Shown here in pieces: positions 35,303 to 43,962 of a DNA stretch of 64,000 bases. The DNA comes from Bacillota bacterium (lineage in GTDB: Bacteria > Bacillota > Clostridia > Christensenellales > Pumilibacteraceae), in assembly GCA_009780135.1 (NCBI GenBank), contig WRAP01000001.1, positions 248,001-312,000 of the forward strand, in the 5' to 3' direction. Made by a program: the position numbers and the translations under genes. The number at the start of each line of letters is the position of its first letter. The first letter of the stretch is position 1. The notes below the pieces were generated by a model. That model made no database searches, had not been told where the DNA came from, and saw nothing but the letters and a program-made list of their open reading frames with translations.

Positions 35303-37954
35303 ATGAGGTCACAAAACAATAATCGAATTGGGCTTGGTATATTTTTAAGCCTTGTAATTACTGCGGTAATTTTTATTCCTGTTGCAATTTTGAATACAAA
35401 TGATAATTTATTATTTTTAGAGACAACGCTACTAGGAGTGTTGTTTTATAGTATTGCTTTGCTAGTAAGTATGTCAATAGTAAATCTTGCCGTATACTTA
35501 CGAAGAAGTTCTAAAGCTAAAAAAGCTAAATTGATTGCTATGTGGCAAAAACTACTTAAAGATCGTTCTGAGTTAAACGACCCGCAAAAAATATCGCATA
35601 GCGTTAAATCGCATAAGCAATTATGTGTTTTTTTGATGTCGATTTTTTTAGTAACTATTATTTTAGGTTTAATAGCTTCAATTTTTCTAATCTTTATTAA
35701 TGCCTGGTTTATAATAGTAGGTGTATTTTTCCCGATTTTATTAAGCTGTTTTATAATTAGAGCACTTCCTAAAAAGCGCATTAGCACGCTACGAAACCCT
35801 ACATATTTATCAATTATTCAATATCCAACCATACATAATGCCGTAACTACTGCATCAAAAATGATGGGAGTTTACAAGGATTACGAGTTGCATTTAGGTT
35901 CAGGTGCTAATGTAGTAAGCATAACTGAACACAATAAGGGGTATCTAATCTTGATCGGCAAAGACGCTCTACGAATGCTTAACGAAACCGAATTAACTGC
36001 CGTAATGCTACACGAATTTGCTCACGCTATGCACGGGGAACTCAAATTTGGCAATCGCATAACTAAATTAGTAGAATTTTGTCAGGGCAAAACACTTATG
36101 CGATTATTTATGGGGCAAGTATTTTCTATGCTTAATTATGTTGTTGAGGAGTTTGCGTTAGTGCGCTCTAAAATGTTAGAAGAGGATGCCGATAGGGTCT
36201 TGTTAGAAAAGGGCTTGCAACAAGAGCTTATAAATGCCTTGGCAAAACTAACCCTTTTTGATCTTGGCGCTGATGCTTTGCCGCTTAAAAATCTATTTGA
36301 AGACGAAGCCTCTCCTAAGAATATTCCAGAATTTACATTTAATAGATTTTTAGAACTTTATAACAAAAATAAAGATATTTGGCATCATATGTGCAAAACT
36401 GAATTGCCGCACCGCTTTAGCACGCATCCGACTTGTAGCGAAAGGATGAAAAATTTAGGTGTAGGGGAGTTTACTGTCGATTTTTCACTTAACGATAACG
36501 CATATTCAAAAGAAGTGCAGATAGCATTTAAAATTGCTCATAATTTGTTATCTAGTAGCGATGAGGATTGGATTGCTCAGCGAAAAGATGGGTATTTGAC
36601 TCATTTAGAAGTTATTGAAAGATTTGAAAATCAAGAGGGGAATATTGATTTATATGCTGTATGCGAAAGTTATTTTGCTTTATGTAATTACGAAAAGGCT
36701 TTAGAGATAGCTGAGCAAATTCTAAAAGAAAACCCTAAAAATGCTTTTGCTTTGCATAAAAAAGGTGTGTTATTATGTGAAAAATATGACGATAACGGTT
36801 TGGAGTATCTTCAAGAATCTGCTGATGTGCATATTCAGTATTTGCCTAGTGTTATAGAAATTATGGGCAAATATGTAACTTACGGAGCCTTAGAACAAAA
36901 GCGTTTAGAGCTAAGAGTTTGGGGCGACAGTAAACTTGAGGAAATGTATTCGTTTTATAAGCATATGGCACTAAGTGAATATAAGGATTTAGTAAAGCAT
37001 GATTTATCCCGTAGTACGACAGATAGAATAAGTGAAATTCTAAAAAAAGAGGGCGTTTTAAGCTGTTATATCTTTAAGGATAAAAAAACTGCTACCTCGG
37101 CATATTTTGTGCTAATAGAGCCGTCTGTAAAATCAGGAATGGACCATCACGATAAACTAATGCAAAGGCTTTTTAATGCTTTATCTATCTTAAACGAAAC
37201 ATTTTATGTTTTTGATTTTAGACAAGAAAATAAACTACATAAAAAATCAAGGGCAATGGCAGAAGCTAAAATTTATGTAGACGAACATTCTATAATAAAT
37301 GTTCCTGTTGATAAAAAAGGTTTTGCTACTCGTAAAAAGCGTAATGCAAATAAGATTATGCTATACTATGCAATAGCGTGCCTTATTTCAATTTTGCCTA
37401 TGTTGTTTATATTAGTAATTACGCTATTGGCAGTATTTATAAACTTTGATAACATAGATTATAATATCGGTATTTTAATAGTGCCAGCCTCTATACCTCC
37501 GTTAATTGTTGTTTTGGTATTTGTAAAAACAGCACTCTCTAAAGACAAAAAATTATATACAAGTGGAAAATTTAAACGAACCACTTTTGAGTTTTCTGTA
37601 TTATATGCTGAAGAATATTTAAAGCTCTTTATAGGCTATTTCGAAAATACAGCATTTAGGAGTATCCCTAGACCTCTTAGTAATGAACCGTTAGAAGGTG
37701 GAGTAGAGCAGTTAGCATATTCTATGCAATGGCCTTCTAATAAAAACGAGAAATATAAAGCTTACTTATGTTTTAATATAAAACTAAAAGATAACACATT
37801 TACAGTAGAAAGTTTTATTATGGTTACAGACAGCAGAGTGACTTTTGAAATGGGGTTATATGGCTTTTATTTTTCCCATACTAAAAAAGTAATGCGAAAT
37901 TGGACACGGGCGGTATTGAATTTTCTAAACGCTCCTGTTACTATAAATGTTTAA
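35303..37954 (+). CDS. M48-family membrane metalloprotease with TPR-like repeats
   Basis: The 883-residue protein opens with four membrane helices in two pairs (10-60 and 108-155), followed by an M48 (HtpX/Ste24-type) domain with the zinc motif 'VMLHEFAHAMHGE' near residue 237 and the third-ligand region 'LEEDADRVLLEKG'. TPR-like helices follow ('ALEIAEQILKENPKNAFALH', about 470-500). Two more membrane helices (about 690-745) precede a C-terminal domain. The HtpX core alone is about 300 residues, so the repeats and tail are additions. It probably degrades or processes membrane proteins; targets unknown. Confidence 0.88.
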   Translation: MRSQNNNRIGLGIFLSLVITAVIFIPVAILNTNDNLLFLETTLLGVLFYSIALLVSMSIVNLAVYLRRSSKAKKAKLIAMWQKLLKDRSELNDPQKISHSVKSHKQLCVFLMSIFLVTIILGLIASIFLIFINAWFIIVGVFFPILLSCFIIRALPKKRISTLRNPTYLSIIQYPTIHNAVTTASKMMGVYKDYELHLGSGANVVSITEHNKGYLILIGKDALRMLNETELTAVMLHEFAHAMHGELKFGNRITKLVEFCQGKTLMRLFMGQVFSMLNYVVEEFALVRSKMLEEDADRVLLEKGLQQELINALAKLTLFDLGADALPLKNLFEDEASPKNIPEFTFNRFLELYNKNKDIWHHMCKTELPHRFSTHPTCSERMKNLGVGEFTVDFSLNDNAYSKEVQIAFKIAHNLLSSSDEDWIAQRKDGYLTHLEVIERFENQEGNIDLYAVCESYFALCNYEKALEIAEQILKENPKNAFALHKKGVLLCEKYDDNGLEYLQESADVHIQYLPSVIEIMGKYVTYGALEQKRLELRVWGDSKLEEMYSFYKHMALSEYKDLVKHDLSRSTTDRISEILKKEGVLSCYIFKDKKTATSAYFVLIEPSVKSGMDHHDKLMQRLFNALSILNETFYVFDFRQENKLHKKSRAMAEAKIYVDEHSIINVPVDKKGFATRKKRNANKIMLYYAIACLISILPMLFILVITLLAVFINFDNIDYNIGILIVPASIPPLIVVLVFVKTALSKDKKLYTSGKFKRTTFEFSVLYAEEYLKLFIGYFENTAFRSIPRPLSNEPLEGGVEQLAYSMQWPSNKNEKYKAYLCFNIKLKDNTFTVESFIMVTDSRVTFEMGLYGFYFSHTKKVMRNWTRAVLNFLNAPVTINV

Positions 37955-37981
37955 TTTTAGGGCATTTTAGTCATAATTAGT

Positions 37982-38011
37982 TTGACTAGCAGTATTTTTT
38001 GGCGGTATACT
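37982..38011 (+). promoter_or_regulatory. Sigma-A-like promoter for the DUF1292 gene
   Basis: TTGACT, 18-bp spacer, TATACT. It gives a leader of about 120 nt before the ribosome site AAAAAAGGAG of the 38137 gene. Confidence 0.6.
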
Positions 38012-38136
38012 ATAGTTGGTAGTTTATAAAAATTGCCATAAAGACCTAGAAGAAGTTTTATTAAAAGTTATGAAAATTAACTATTTTAGAAATCTTTGAT
38101 AAAATGGTTTTGGTTGATAAAAAAGGAGAATTTAAA

Positions 38137-38535
38137 ATGCAAAAAGAAAAACAAGGACATGTTGAAATATTTGACGAAGATGCTACAATTACATTATTTG
38201 ATGATGATAATAATCCCATTGATTTTTTTGAGGTTGCCAGCGTAGAATATGATGAAAAATTCTATGCGATACTGCAACCTATAGAAGAAATGGAGGGTAT
38301 GGAAGATGACGAGGCTGTAATATTTGAGTTTAGTACCGAAGAGGGTAGCGACGAAAAAATGTTTAAGCCTGTGTTTGATGAAAAGTTATTAGATACGGTT
38401 TTTAGTGTATATTTATCCGCTATGGCAGATTACGAAACTACCGCTTGCGGTAGTGGTTGTGAAGGTGGCGGTTGTGGCGGCGGAGGCTGTGGGGTTGCTA
38501 ATAAATCCGAAGCGAAGAAAGCAACTAAGAAATAA
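38137..38535 (+). CDS. DUF1292 protein with Gly/Cys-rich tail
   Basis: The track start (38104) lacks a ribosome site; ATG 38137 has AAAAAAGGAG at the proper distance, giving 132 residues. The first 95 residues fit the small acidic DUF1292 (YrzB-like) family: 'ITLFDDDNNPIDFFEVASVE', 'FYAILQPIEEMEG', 'VFEFSTEEGSDEK'-type text. The function of that family is not known. The tail 'CGSGCEGGGCGGGGCG' followed by basic residues is not part of the usual domain; it has four cysteines spaced by glycines and might bind metal or attach to a surface. Confidence 0.85.
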   Translation: MQKEKQGHVEIFDEDATITLFDDDNNPIDFFEVASVEYDEKFYAILQPIEEMEGMEDDEAVIFEFSTEEGSDEKMFKPVFDEKLLDTVFSVYLSAMADYETTACGSGCEGGGCGGGGCGVANKSEAKKATKK

Positions 38536-38546
38536 ACGAAATTACA

Positions 38547-38636
38547 ATATGCAAATTACAAATGTTGATTTTATCTTAACTATTATAAAAAGTTAATAGA
38601 TCTTAATTTGTACACTGTAATTTGCAATTTGCATAT
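38547..38636. repeat. Inverted-repeat intergenic element before the DUF512 gene
   Basis: ATATGCAAATTACAAAT (38547-38563) and ATTTGCAATTTGCATAT (38620-38636) are complementary at 16 of 17 positions, with about 56 AT-rich bases between. The right arm ends one base before the ATG of the next gene. It is MITE-like or a large mRNA hairpin. Confidence 0.5.
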
Positions 38637-38637
38637 C

Positions 38638-40008
38638 ATGAAAATATCAAGCGTTAAAAAGGGCTCTATAGCGAGTAAACTCAAAATTAAAGCGGGCGAT
38701 ACTGTTTTAAGCATAGGTGGTTATCCAATAGAGGATATTTTGGACTATCATTTTTTTGATGCTGGTAGAGAATTTTTATTGCAGATTTTAAATGGCGATA
38801 ACGGGGAAGTTAGAGATATAGAAGTTGTTAAAAAAAACGATAAACCGTTTGGGCTTGAGTTTTTAGACGAGGGCATTGAGGTTAAGCGTTGCCATAATAG
38901 CTGTATTTTTTGCTTTATAAATCAACTACCTAAGGACAAGCCACTTAGGGAAACGCTTTTGGTTAAAGACGATGATTACCGCTATAGTTTTCTTAACGGC
39001 ACATACATAACGCTTAGCAATACTTCCGCTAATGAAATAGAGCGAATTAAACGCATAAAATTGTCGCCGTTATATATTAGCGTACATACAACCAATCCTG
39101 TTCTGCGTGGCAGAATGTTGGGGCATAAAAAGGAAGTTCCGATTTTAGAGCAGTTGAAGGAGTTGTATGACTGTGGAATTAGGTTTCATACACAGATTGT
39201 TTATTGTCCTGGAGTTAATGAGGATATAGAAAAAACAGCGAGAGATTTAGCACCGATAGCACTTAGCTTGGCTGTTGTACCTGTAGGGCTAACTAAAGAT
39301 AAAAACCCCGATATGAAACTTGTTAGTTCGCAAAACGCTACAGATGTGTTGAGTTTGGTTGAGAGGTTACAAGAAGAATTTATAGAAGAATACGGCACTA
39401 ACTTTATTTGGGCTTCGGACGAATTTTATTTGCTAGCAAGTAAAGAATTTGATGAGCCTGACTTTTACGAGGATTATCCACAAATAGAAAACGGAGTCGG
39501 ATTATTCGGTCAATTTAACGAATCCTATCAGGCGACACTAGAACAAAAAGCAAAATTTATAACAAAAAGGTTTGGTAAAGAGCAAAAATATATTAAACTG
39601 TCAACTCCTAAACAAATTCTTATTGTTACAGGCACAAGTGCAAGCGGATTTATAACACAAAAAACAAACGAGCTTATGGCTCTTTGCAATCAAAAAGCAA
39701 ATTATTTTGATATAAAAGTAATCCCGATAGAAAATAAGTTTTTTGGAAATTCTGTAACAGTAGCAGGGCTTTTGGTTGGTGAGGATATTTTAGATGGTTT
39801 GCAAAAATATTTATCCGTAAATCAAATAGATAAATCTAACACCATTGTATTAGTACCAAGTGTCTGTTTTAGAGAAGACAAAGACGAATTTTTAGATTCA
39901 AAATCGCTAGAGTGGTTACAAGCCGAATTAGCTATCAAAGTACAAAAATCCGAAGCCAGCGGAGAAGGTTTTGTAAATGTAATACTAGAAGAAGGAAGCA
40001 GGAAATAA
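38638..40008 (+). CDS. DUF512 family protein (PDZ domain plus radical-SAM-like domain)
   Basis: From ATG 38638 (the track starts at an upstream TTG) the protein has about 456 residues. The N terminus is a PDZ-like fold ('VKKGSIASKLKIKAGDTVLS'), then the cluster motif 'RCHNSCIFCFINQLP' (CxxxCxxC), 'YRYSFLNGTYITLSN' and the conserved 'PVGLTKDKNPD'. This matches the DUF512 putative Fe-S oxidoreductase family, which usually sits next to der, as it nearly does here. Biochemical role unknown. It ends two bases before the Fic gene. Confidence 0.92.
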   Translation: MKISSVKKGSIASKLKIKAGDTVLSIGGYPIEDILDYHFFDAGREFLLQILNGDNGEVRDIEVVKKNDKPFGLEFLDEGIEVKRCHNSCIFCFINQLPKDKPLRETLLVKDDDYRYSFLNGTYITLSNTSANEIERIKRIKLSPLYISVHTTNPVLRGRMLGHKKEVPILEQLKELYDCGIRFHTQIVYCPGVNEDIEKTARDLAPIALSLAVVPVGLTKDKNPDMKLVSSQNATDVLSLVERLQEEFIEEYGTNFIWASDEFYLLASKEFDEPDFYEDYPQIENGVGLFGQFNESYQATLEQKAKFITKRFGKEQKYIKLSTPKQILIVTGTSASGFITQKTNELMALCNQKANYFDIKVIPIENKFFGNSVTVAGLLVGEDILDGLQKYLSVNQIDKSNTIVLVPSVCFREDKDEFLDSKSLEWLQAELAIKVQKSEASGEGFVNVILEEGSRK

Positions 40009-40010
40009 AA

Positions 40011-40751
40011 ATGAATTTTTCAATTGTAGATAAATTACAGAAAAAACTTAAAAGTTTTCGACCATTAAATCAAGCAGAGGTAAATCGTTTGCGTGAGGAG
40101 TTTGTAATAGAAAACACCTATAATTCTAACGCAATAGAGGGTAATAGCTTAACACTTAGAGAAACGGCTCTTGTGCTAGAGGGTGTAACTATAGGCGAAA
40201 AACCGCTTAAAGACCACCTAGAAGCAATAGGTCATAAAGAGGCTTTCAGTTTGGTATTTGAGTTAGCTAAGCAAGAAATTTCTATAAACGAAAATATTAT
40301 TAAACAAATTCACTCACTTGTTATGATGAACGATCGCCAAAACGCAGGAGTTTATCGCAAATTACCTGTGCGAATTACGGGAGCGGTGCATACTCCGACA
40401 CAACCGCATCAAATTTTGGAACAAATGGAAAGGCTAATAGCAGGTTTTGCTGTACTTAAAAAGGATAAGCACATTTTAGAAGCGATAGCAGAATTTCATT
40501 TGCGGTTTGAAGGAATTCATCCGTTTTTAGACGGCAACGGCAGAACAGGCAGACTTATAATAAATCTACAGCTTATTCAAGCAGGATTTTTGCCGATAAA
40601 TATAAAATATGCCGATAGGCGAAAATATTACGAATGCTTCGACGATTATTACGGCGATAAAAAAACCGCGGAAATGCTAACTAATCTAATTATAGGTTAT
40701 CAAGTAGAGGAACTAGAAAGATATATAGGCATTATAGAGAGGAAAGAATAA
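40011..40751 (+). CDS. Fic-family protein (AMPylase/NMP transferase)
   Basis: From ATG 40011 (after GGAAGCAGGA) the protein has 246 residues. The Fic motif is complete, 'HPFLDGNGRTGR' near residue 170, with catalytic His and the phosphate-binding loop. An N-terminal 'SNAIEGN' near residue 40 matches the inhibitory (S/T)xxxE(G/N) helix of self-inhibited (class II) Fic proteins. Such enzymes transfer AMP or related groups to hydroxyl residues of target proteins. The longer track start lies inside DUF512 in another frame. It is co-oriented with the Abi-alpha gene 18 bases downstream. Confidence 0.93.
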   Translation: MNFSIVDKLQKKLKSFRPLNQAEVNRLREEFVIENTYNSNAIEGNSLTLRETALVLEGVTIGEKPLKDHLEAIGHKEAFSLVFELAKQEISINENIIKQIHSLVMMNDRQNAGVYRKLPVRITGAVHTPTQPHQILEQMERLIAGFAVLKKDKHILEAIAEFHLRFEGIHPFLDGNGRTGRLIINLQLIQAGFLPINIKYADRRKYYECFDDYYGDKKTAEMLTNLIIGYQVEELERYIGIIERKE

Positions 40752-40769
40752 AGGAGGAATTAAAAAGAA

Positions 40770-41648
40770 ATGAAAAAAATTTTAGAAGAAGGATTAGAAT
40801 TAGCTAATAAAGCCTATGATGATATTAGGCCAGTAGTGCAAGAAACCGTTGGAATTTTTGGTGCGTTTATTGGTTTTTTTAATCATGTTGTTGCGTCACC
40901 ACTACATAGATTAAATAGTAAGTTAAAAATAAAAACAAAGGCACTTGCTCAAAATTTTGAGGAAAAATATTTAGAAATACCAGAGCAATATCGTCAGGAG
41001 GCGTCTTTAAATATTTGGGGACCAACATTAGAGGCATTAAAATGGAGTTTAGATGAAGAAGAACTAAAGAAAATGTTTACTCATCTTTTAGTGAATTCTA
41101 TGGATAGTCGAATTGCTAGCAATTGCCATCCTGCTTATGTAGAAGTTATAAAGCAATTAAACAACAAAGATGCGATATTGTTAAAGACTCTAACTTTTAA
41201 TCACCCGATATCATTTCTTTTATTACAAAACCTTATAGAATTAAGTAAATCTTTAAATAGTAAAGAACATATTATTTATGAAGCTAAAACACCTTTGCCA
41301 AAATATATTACTGAAATAGAAATTGAAAACTTGAGTATTTGGGATATATCAAAAAGTTTTTCATCTCTTGAACGACTAGGAGTCCTAAAACTTGAGACCG
41401 TATTTATGGAGAGAAATTCAGAAAGAAAAAAAACATATAACGAACTTAGAAAAAATAAAGAAATCTTAGAACTCTTTAATGAAATAGCTAATTTGAACAA
41501 GGTAAACAATGTATATTTAGAATTAAATCAAATAGATACTATTTACGAATTTACAGAATTTGGCTTTGATTTTATAAGAACCTGCATTGATCTTACACAA
41601 ACAGTTTGTATTAGTGTTGCAAAAGATGCAGAAATATTAAAAACATAA
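40770..41648 (+). CDS. Abi-alpha (DUF4393) family protein
   Basis: The 292-residue protein has the opening of DUF4393 proteins: an amphipathic start, 'VGIFGAFIGFFNHVVASPLHR' and the helix 'YLEIPEQYRQEASLNIWGPT', followed by 'MFTHLLVNSMDSR'. Members have been linked to phage abortive infection by genomic context, but the activity is not defined. GGAGG precedes ATG. The stop overlaps the first base of der (TAATG). Together with Fic it forms a two-gene insertion between DUF512 and der. Confidence 0.8.
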   Translation: MKKILEEGLELANKAYDDIRPVVQETVGIFGAFIGFFNHVVASPLHRLNSKLKIKTKALAQNFEEKYLEIPEQYRQEASLNIWGPTLEALKWSLDEEELKKMFTHLLVNSMDSRIASNCHPAYVEVIKQLNNKDAILLKTLTFNHPISFLLLQNLIELSKSLNSKEHIIYEAKTPLPKYITEIEIENLSIWDISKSFSSLERLGVLKLETVFMERNSERKKTYNELRKNKEILELFNEIANLNKVNNVYLELNQIDTIYEFTEFGFDFIRTCIDLTQTVCISVAKDAEILKT

Positions 41649-43003
41649 TGAACACACAAAATAACAACTTAAAAAGCACAACGCATAAGCCGTTAGTGGC
41701 GATAGTGGGACGACCGAATGTTGGCAAGTCTACCTTTTTTAATAGGGTTTGCGGAAAGCGAATTTCTATTGTTAAAAATATTCCGGGGGTTACCAGAGAT
41801 AGAGTTTATGCCGATGCCGAATGGACGGGACGGGTTTTTACTCTTATCGATACAGGCGGTATCGGTATTAAAGGCGACGGCGAATTCGATGCCGAGATTA
41901 TTGATCAGGCAACAGTAGCGATAGAAACTGCCGATGTAATTATTTTTATGGTGGACGGCTTAGAGGGCATTTTGCCTGCTGATTTTGCGGTGGCTAAAAC
42001 TTTGCGTGCCAGCAAAAAACCGATTATTTTGTGTGTTAATAAACTGGATAATAACGAGCGGGATTTGACATACGATTTTTATAAATTGGGATTAGGAGAG
42101 CCGAGCGCAATATCAAGCGAGCAAGCAAAAGGGATAGGGGATTTGTTAGATAGGGTAGTCGAGCTTTTTCCTGCTTTTGAGGACGATGGGCAATTAGAGA
42201 GTGGCATAAGCATTGCGGTGGTAGGCAAGCCTAATGTAGGCAAATCTTCAATCATCAATAAAATGCTGGGTGTAGAGCGGGTTATTGTTAGTCCGATTTC
42301 GGGTACGACTAGAGATGCGATTGATACTCCGTTTACTCATAACGAGCAACAGTATACACTGATTGATACGGCGGGTTTGAGGCGAAAGCGGGGAATTGAG
42401 GATGATAGTATAGAGCGGTACGGAGTTTTAAGGAGTTTATCTGCAATTAAGCGGGCTGATATTGTATTGGTTGTTTTTAACGCAGAAGAAGAAATTAGCG
42501 AGCAGGATGTGCGTATTGCGGGGTTGGTGCACGAGGAAAATAAACCGTCCGTTATTGTTATGAATAAGTGGGACACAGTAGAAAAGGACGGCTTTACTAT
42601 AGAAAAATATCAAAAGAGATTAGATGTGGATTTGGCTTTTATGGATTATTATAAGTCGATTTATACCAGTGCCACTAGCGGAAAAAGAATTGAAAAAATT
42701 CTAGCAATCGCTTCTGAAGCATATAATAATGCTAGTAGAAGGATTACAACAGGTACTCTAAACGATATTTTATCCGATGCTATATCTATGAACGAGCCTC
42801 CTACTAAAAACGGCAGGCGATTAAAGATTTACTATGCTACGCAAGCTAGAACAAATCCTCCTAAATTTATAATAAAGGTAAATGACGAATCTCTAGTACA
42901 TTTTAGTTATAAAAGGTATCTTGAGAACTGCATAAGAAAATCCGTAGACTTTACAGGCACACCGATTCAAATCATTTTCCAAAATAAAAAGGCAGAGGAG
43001 TAA
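41648..43003 (+). CDS. der: Ribosome-assembly GTPase Der (EngA)
   Basis: Der is an essential tandem GTPase for 50S maturation. Both G domains are complete: 'GRPNVGKSTFFNR', 'DTGGIG' and 'NKLD' in the first; 'GKPNVGKSSIINKM', 'DTAGLRRKRG' and 'NKWD' in the second. The C-terminal KH-like domain has 'NDILSDAISMNEPP' and 'YYATQARTNPPKF'. Length (451) is normal apart from a slightly extended N terminus. The start codon overlaps the stop of the Abi-alpha gene by one base. Confidence 0.97.
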   Translation: MNTQNNNLKSTTHKPLVAIVGRPNVGKSTFFNRVCGKRISIVKNIPGVTRDRVYADAEWTGRVFTLIDTGGIGIKGDGEFDAEIIDQATVAIETADVIIFMVDGLEGILPADFAVAKTLRASKKPIILCVNKLDNNERDLTYDFYKLGLGEPSAISSEQAKGIGDLLDRVVELFPAFEDDGQLESGISIAVVGKPNVGKSSIINKMLGVERVIVSPISGTTRDAIDTPFTHNEQQYTLIDTAGLRRKRGIEDDSIERYGVLRSLSAIKRADIVLVVFNAEEEISEQDVRIAGLVHEENKPSVIVMNKWDTVEKDGFTIEKYQKRLDVDLAFMDYYKSIYTSATSGKRIEKILAIASEAYNNASRRITTGTLNDILSDAISMNEPPTKNGRRLKIYYATQARTNPPKFIIKVNDESLVHFSYKRYLENCIRKSVDFTGTPIQIIFQNKKAEE

Positions 43004-43007
43004 ATGA

Positions 43008-43142
43008 ATGGTATATAAAGTTTTCTTTTTGCAAGAAAGTGAAATACTTCCGCCTATTGTAGTAATAATATGTTTTATTTATCTAGGTTATTGTTCTACG
43101 GTGGAAAGAGTTTATGCCTCAAAATATAGAAAACTTCGCTGA
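43008..43142 (+). CDS. Small single-pass membrane peptide (44 residues)
   Basis: A short ORF missed by the track begins five bases after the der stop codon, with GAGGAG seven bases upstream. It encodes an acidic start, one hydrophobic helix 'LPPIVVIICFIYLGYC' and a basic tail 'RVYASKYRKLR', obeying the positive-inside pattern. No known family. The good ribosome site and position support a real gene co-transcribed with der. Confidence 0.5.
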   Translation: MVYKVFFLQESEILPPIVVIICFIYLGYCSTVERVYASKYRKLR

Positions 43143-43203
43143 TATATTTTCAAAAGTTTTAATTTTATGGCATTTTTATTAAACATATATAATTCAAAAA
43201 ATT

Positions 43204-43962
43204 ATGAATATACAAGAAGTAATAATCTTAATAGCCTTATTAGTGGGCAGTTATCTTATCGGCAATATAAATTTTGCCGTGCTTATTTCTAAGCTAAAAA
43301 AGAGCGATGTGCGTAATAAGGGTAGCGGAAATCCCGGCACTATGAATATGATTAGAGAGTACGGCAAATTTATCGGTGCAATTACTCTTATAGCGGATGT
43401 TGCTAAAGGTGCGATTCCGGCACTTATCGGCTGGTATGTTGTGGGTGGAATCGGCTTTGGACAGCGTAGTTTAACAGCAGGTATTTTTATGGATGCTCCG
43501 CCGAGATTGGGGCTTTATGTAGCGGGTGTTGGTGTTATGTTGGGTCATGTTTTTCCTGTGTTTTTTAAGTTTAAGGGCGGTAAGGGGATAGCAACTGCGT
43601 TAGGTGTTGGACTAATTGCTCAACCGCTTATAGCACCTTTTGCGTTTGGTTTTGGAGCATTGTTTATTCATTTAACAAAGCTAGGAGCATTAGGTTCGTT
43701 TAGTATAATATCTATGCCGTTAGCGGTAGAAGCATTTATGCTATCTAGCGGAATGTACGAAGGGCAAGCATTATGGGGCATTCGCTTGGCTAGCATAATA
43801 ATAATATTTACAATGTTTAGCTTTACATTGTTTACTCATCGTAAAAATATTATAAATCTCTTTAGTGGTACCGAACACCGTACTCTAATTTGGGGCAAGG
43901 AAGCTAAGGCAATAAAGGAAGCAAAGCGACAAAAAGCATTAGAGGAGCAATCTAACGCATGA
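43204..43962 (+). CDS. plsY: Acyl-phosphate:glycerol-3-phosphate acyltransferase PlsY
   Basis: PlsY acylates glycerol-3-phosphate at position 1 at the start of phospholipid synthesis. The multi-spanning protein has the three family motifs: 'NKGSGNPGTMNM', 'IADVAKGAIPALIG' and 'GHVFPVFFKFKGGKGIATALG'. At 252 residues it is longer than the usual 200, with an insertion near residues 85-100 and a charged C-terminal helix. A TATAAT lies ten bases before the ATG, suggesting a very short leader. The last four bases overlap the next gene (ATGA). Confidence 0.95.
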   Translation: MNIQEVIILIALLVGSYLIGNINFAVLISKLKKSDVRNKGSGNPGTMNMIREYGKFIGAITLIADVAKGAIPALIGWYVVGGIGFGQRSLTAGIFMDAPPRLGLYVAGVGVMLGHVFPVFFKFKGGKGIATALGVGLIAQPLIAPFAFGFGALFIHLTKLGALGSFSIISMPLAVEAFMLSSGMYEGQALWGIRLASIIIIFTMFSFTLFTHRKNIINLFSGTEHRTLIWGKEAKAIKEAKRQKALEEQSNA

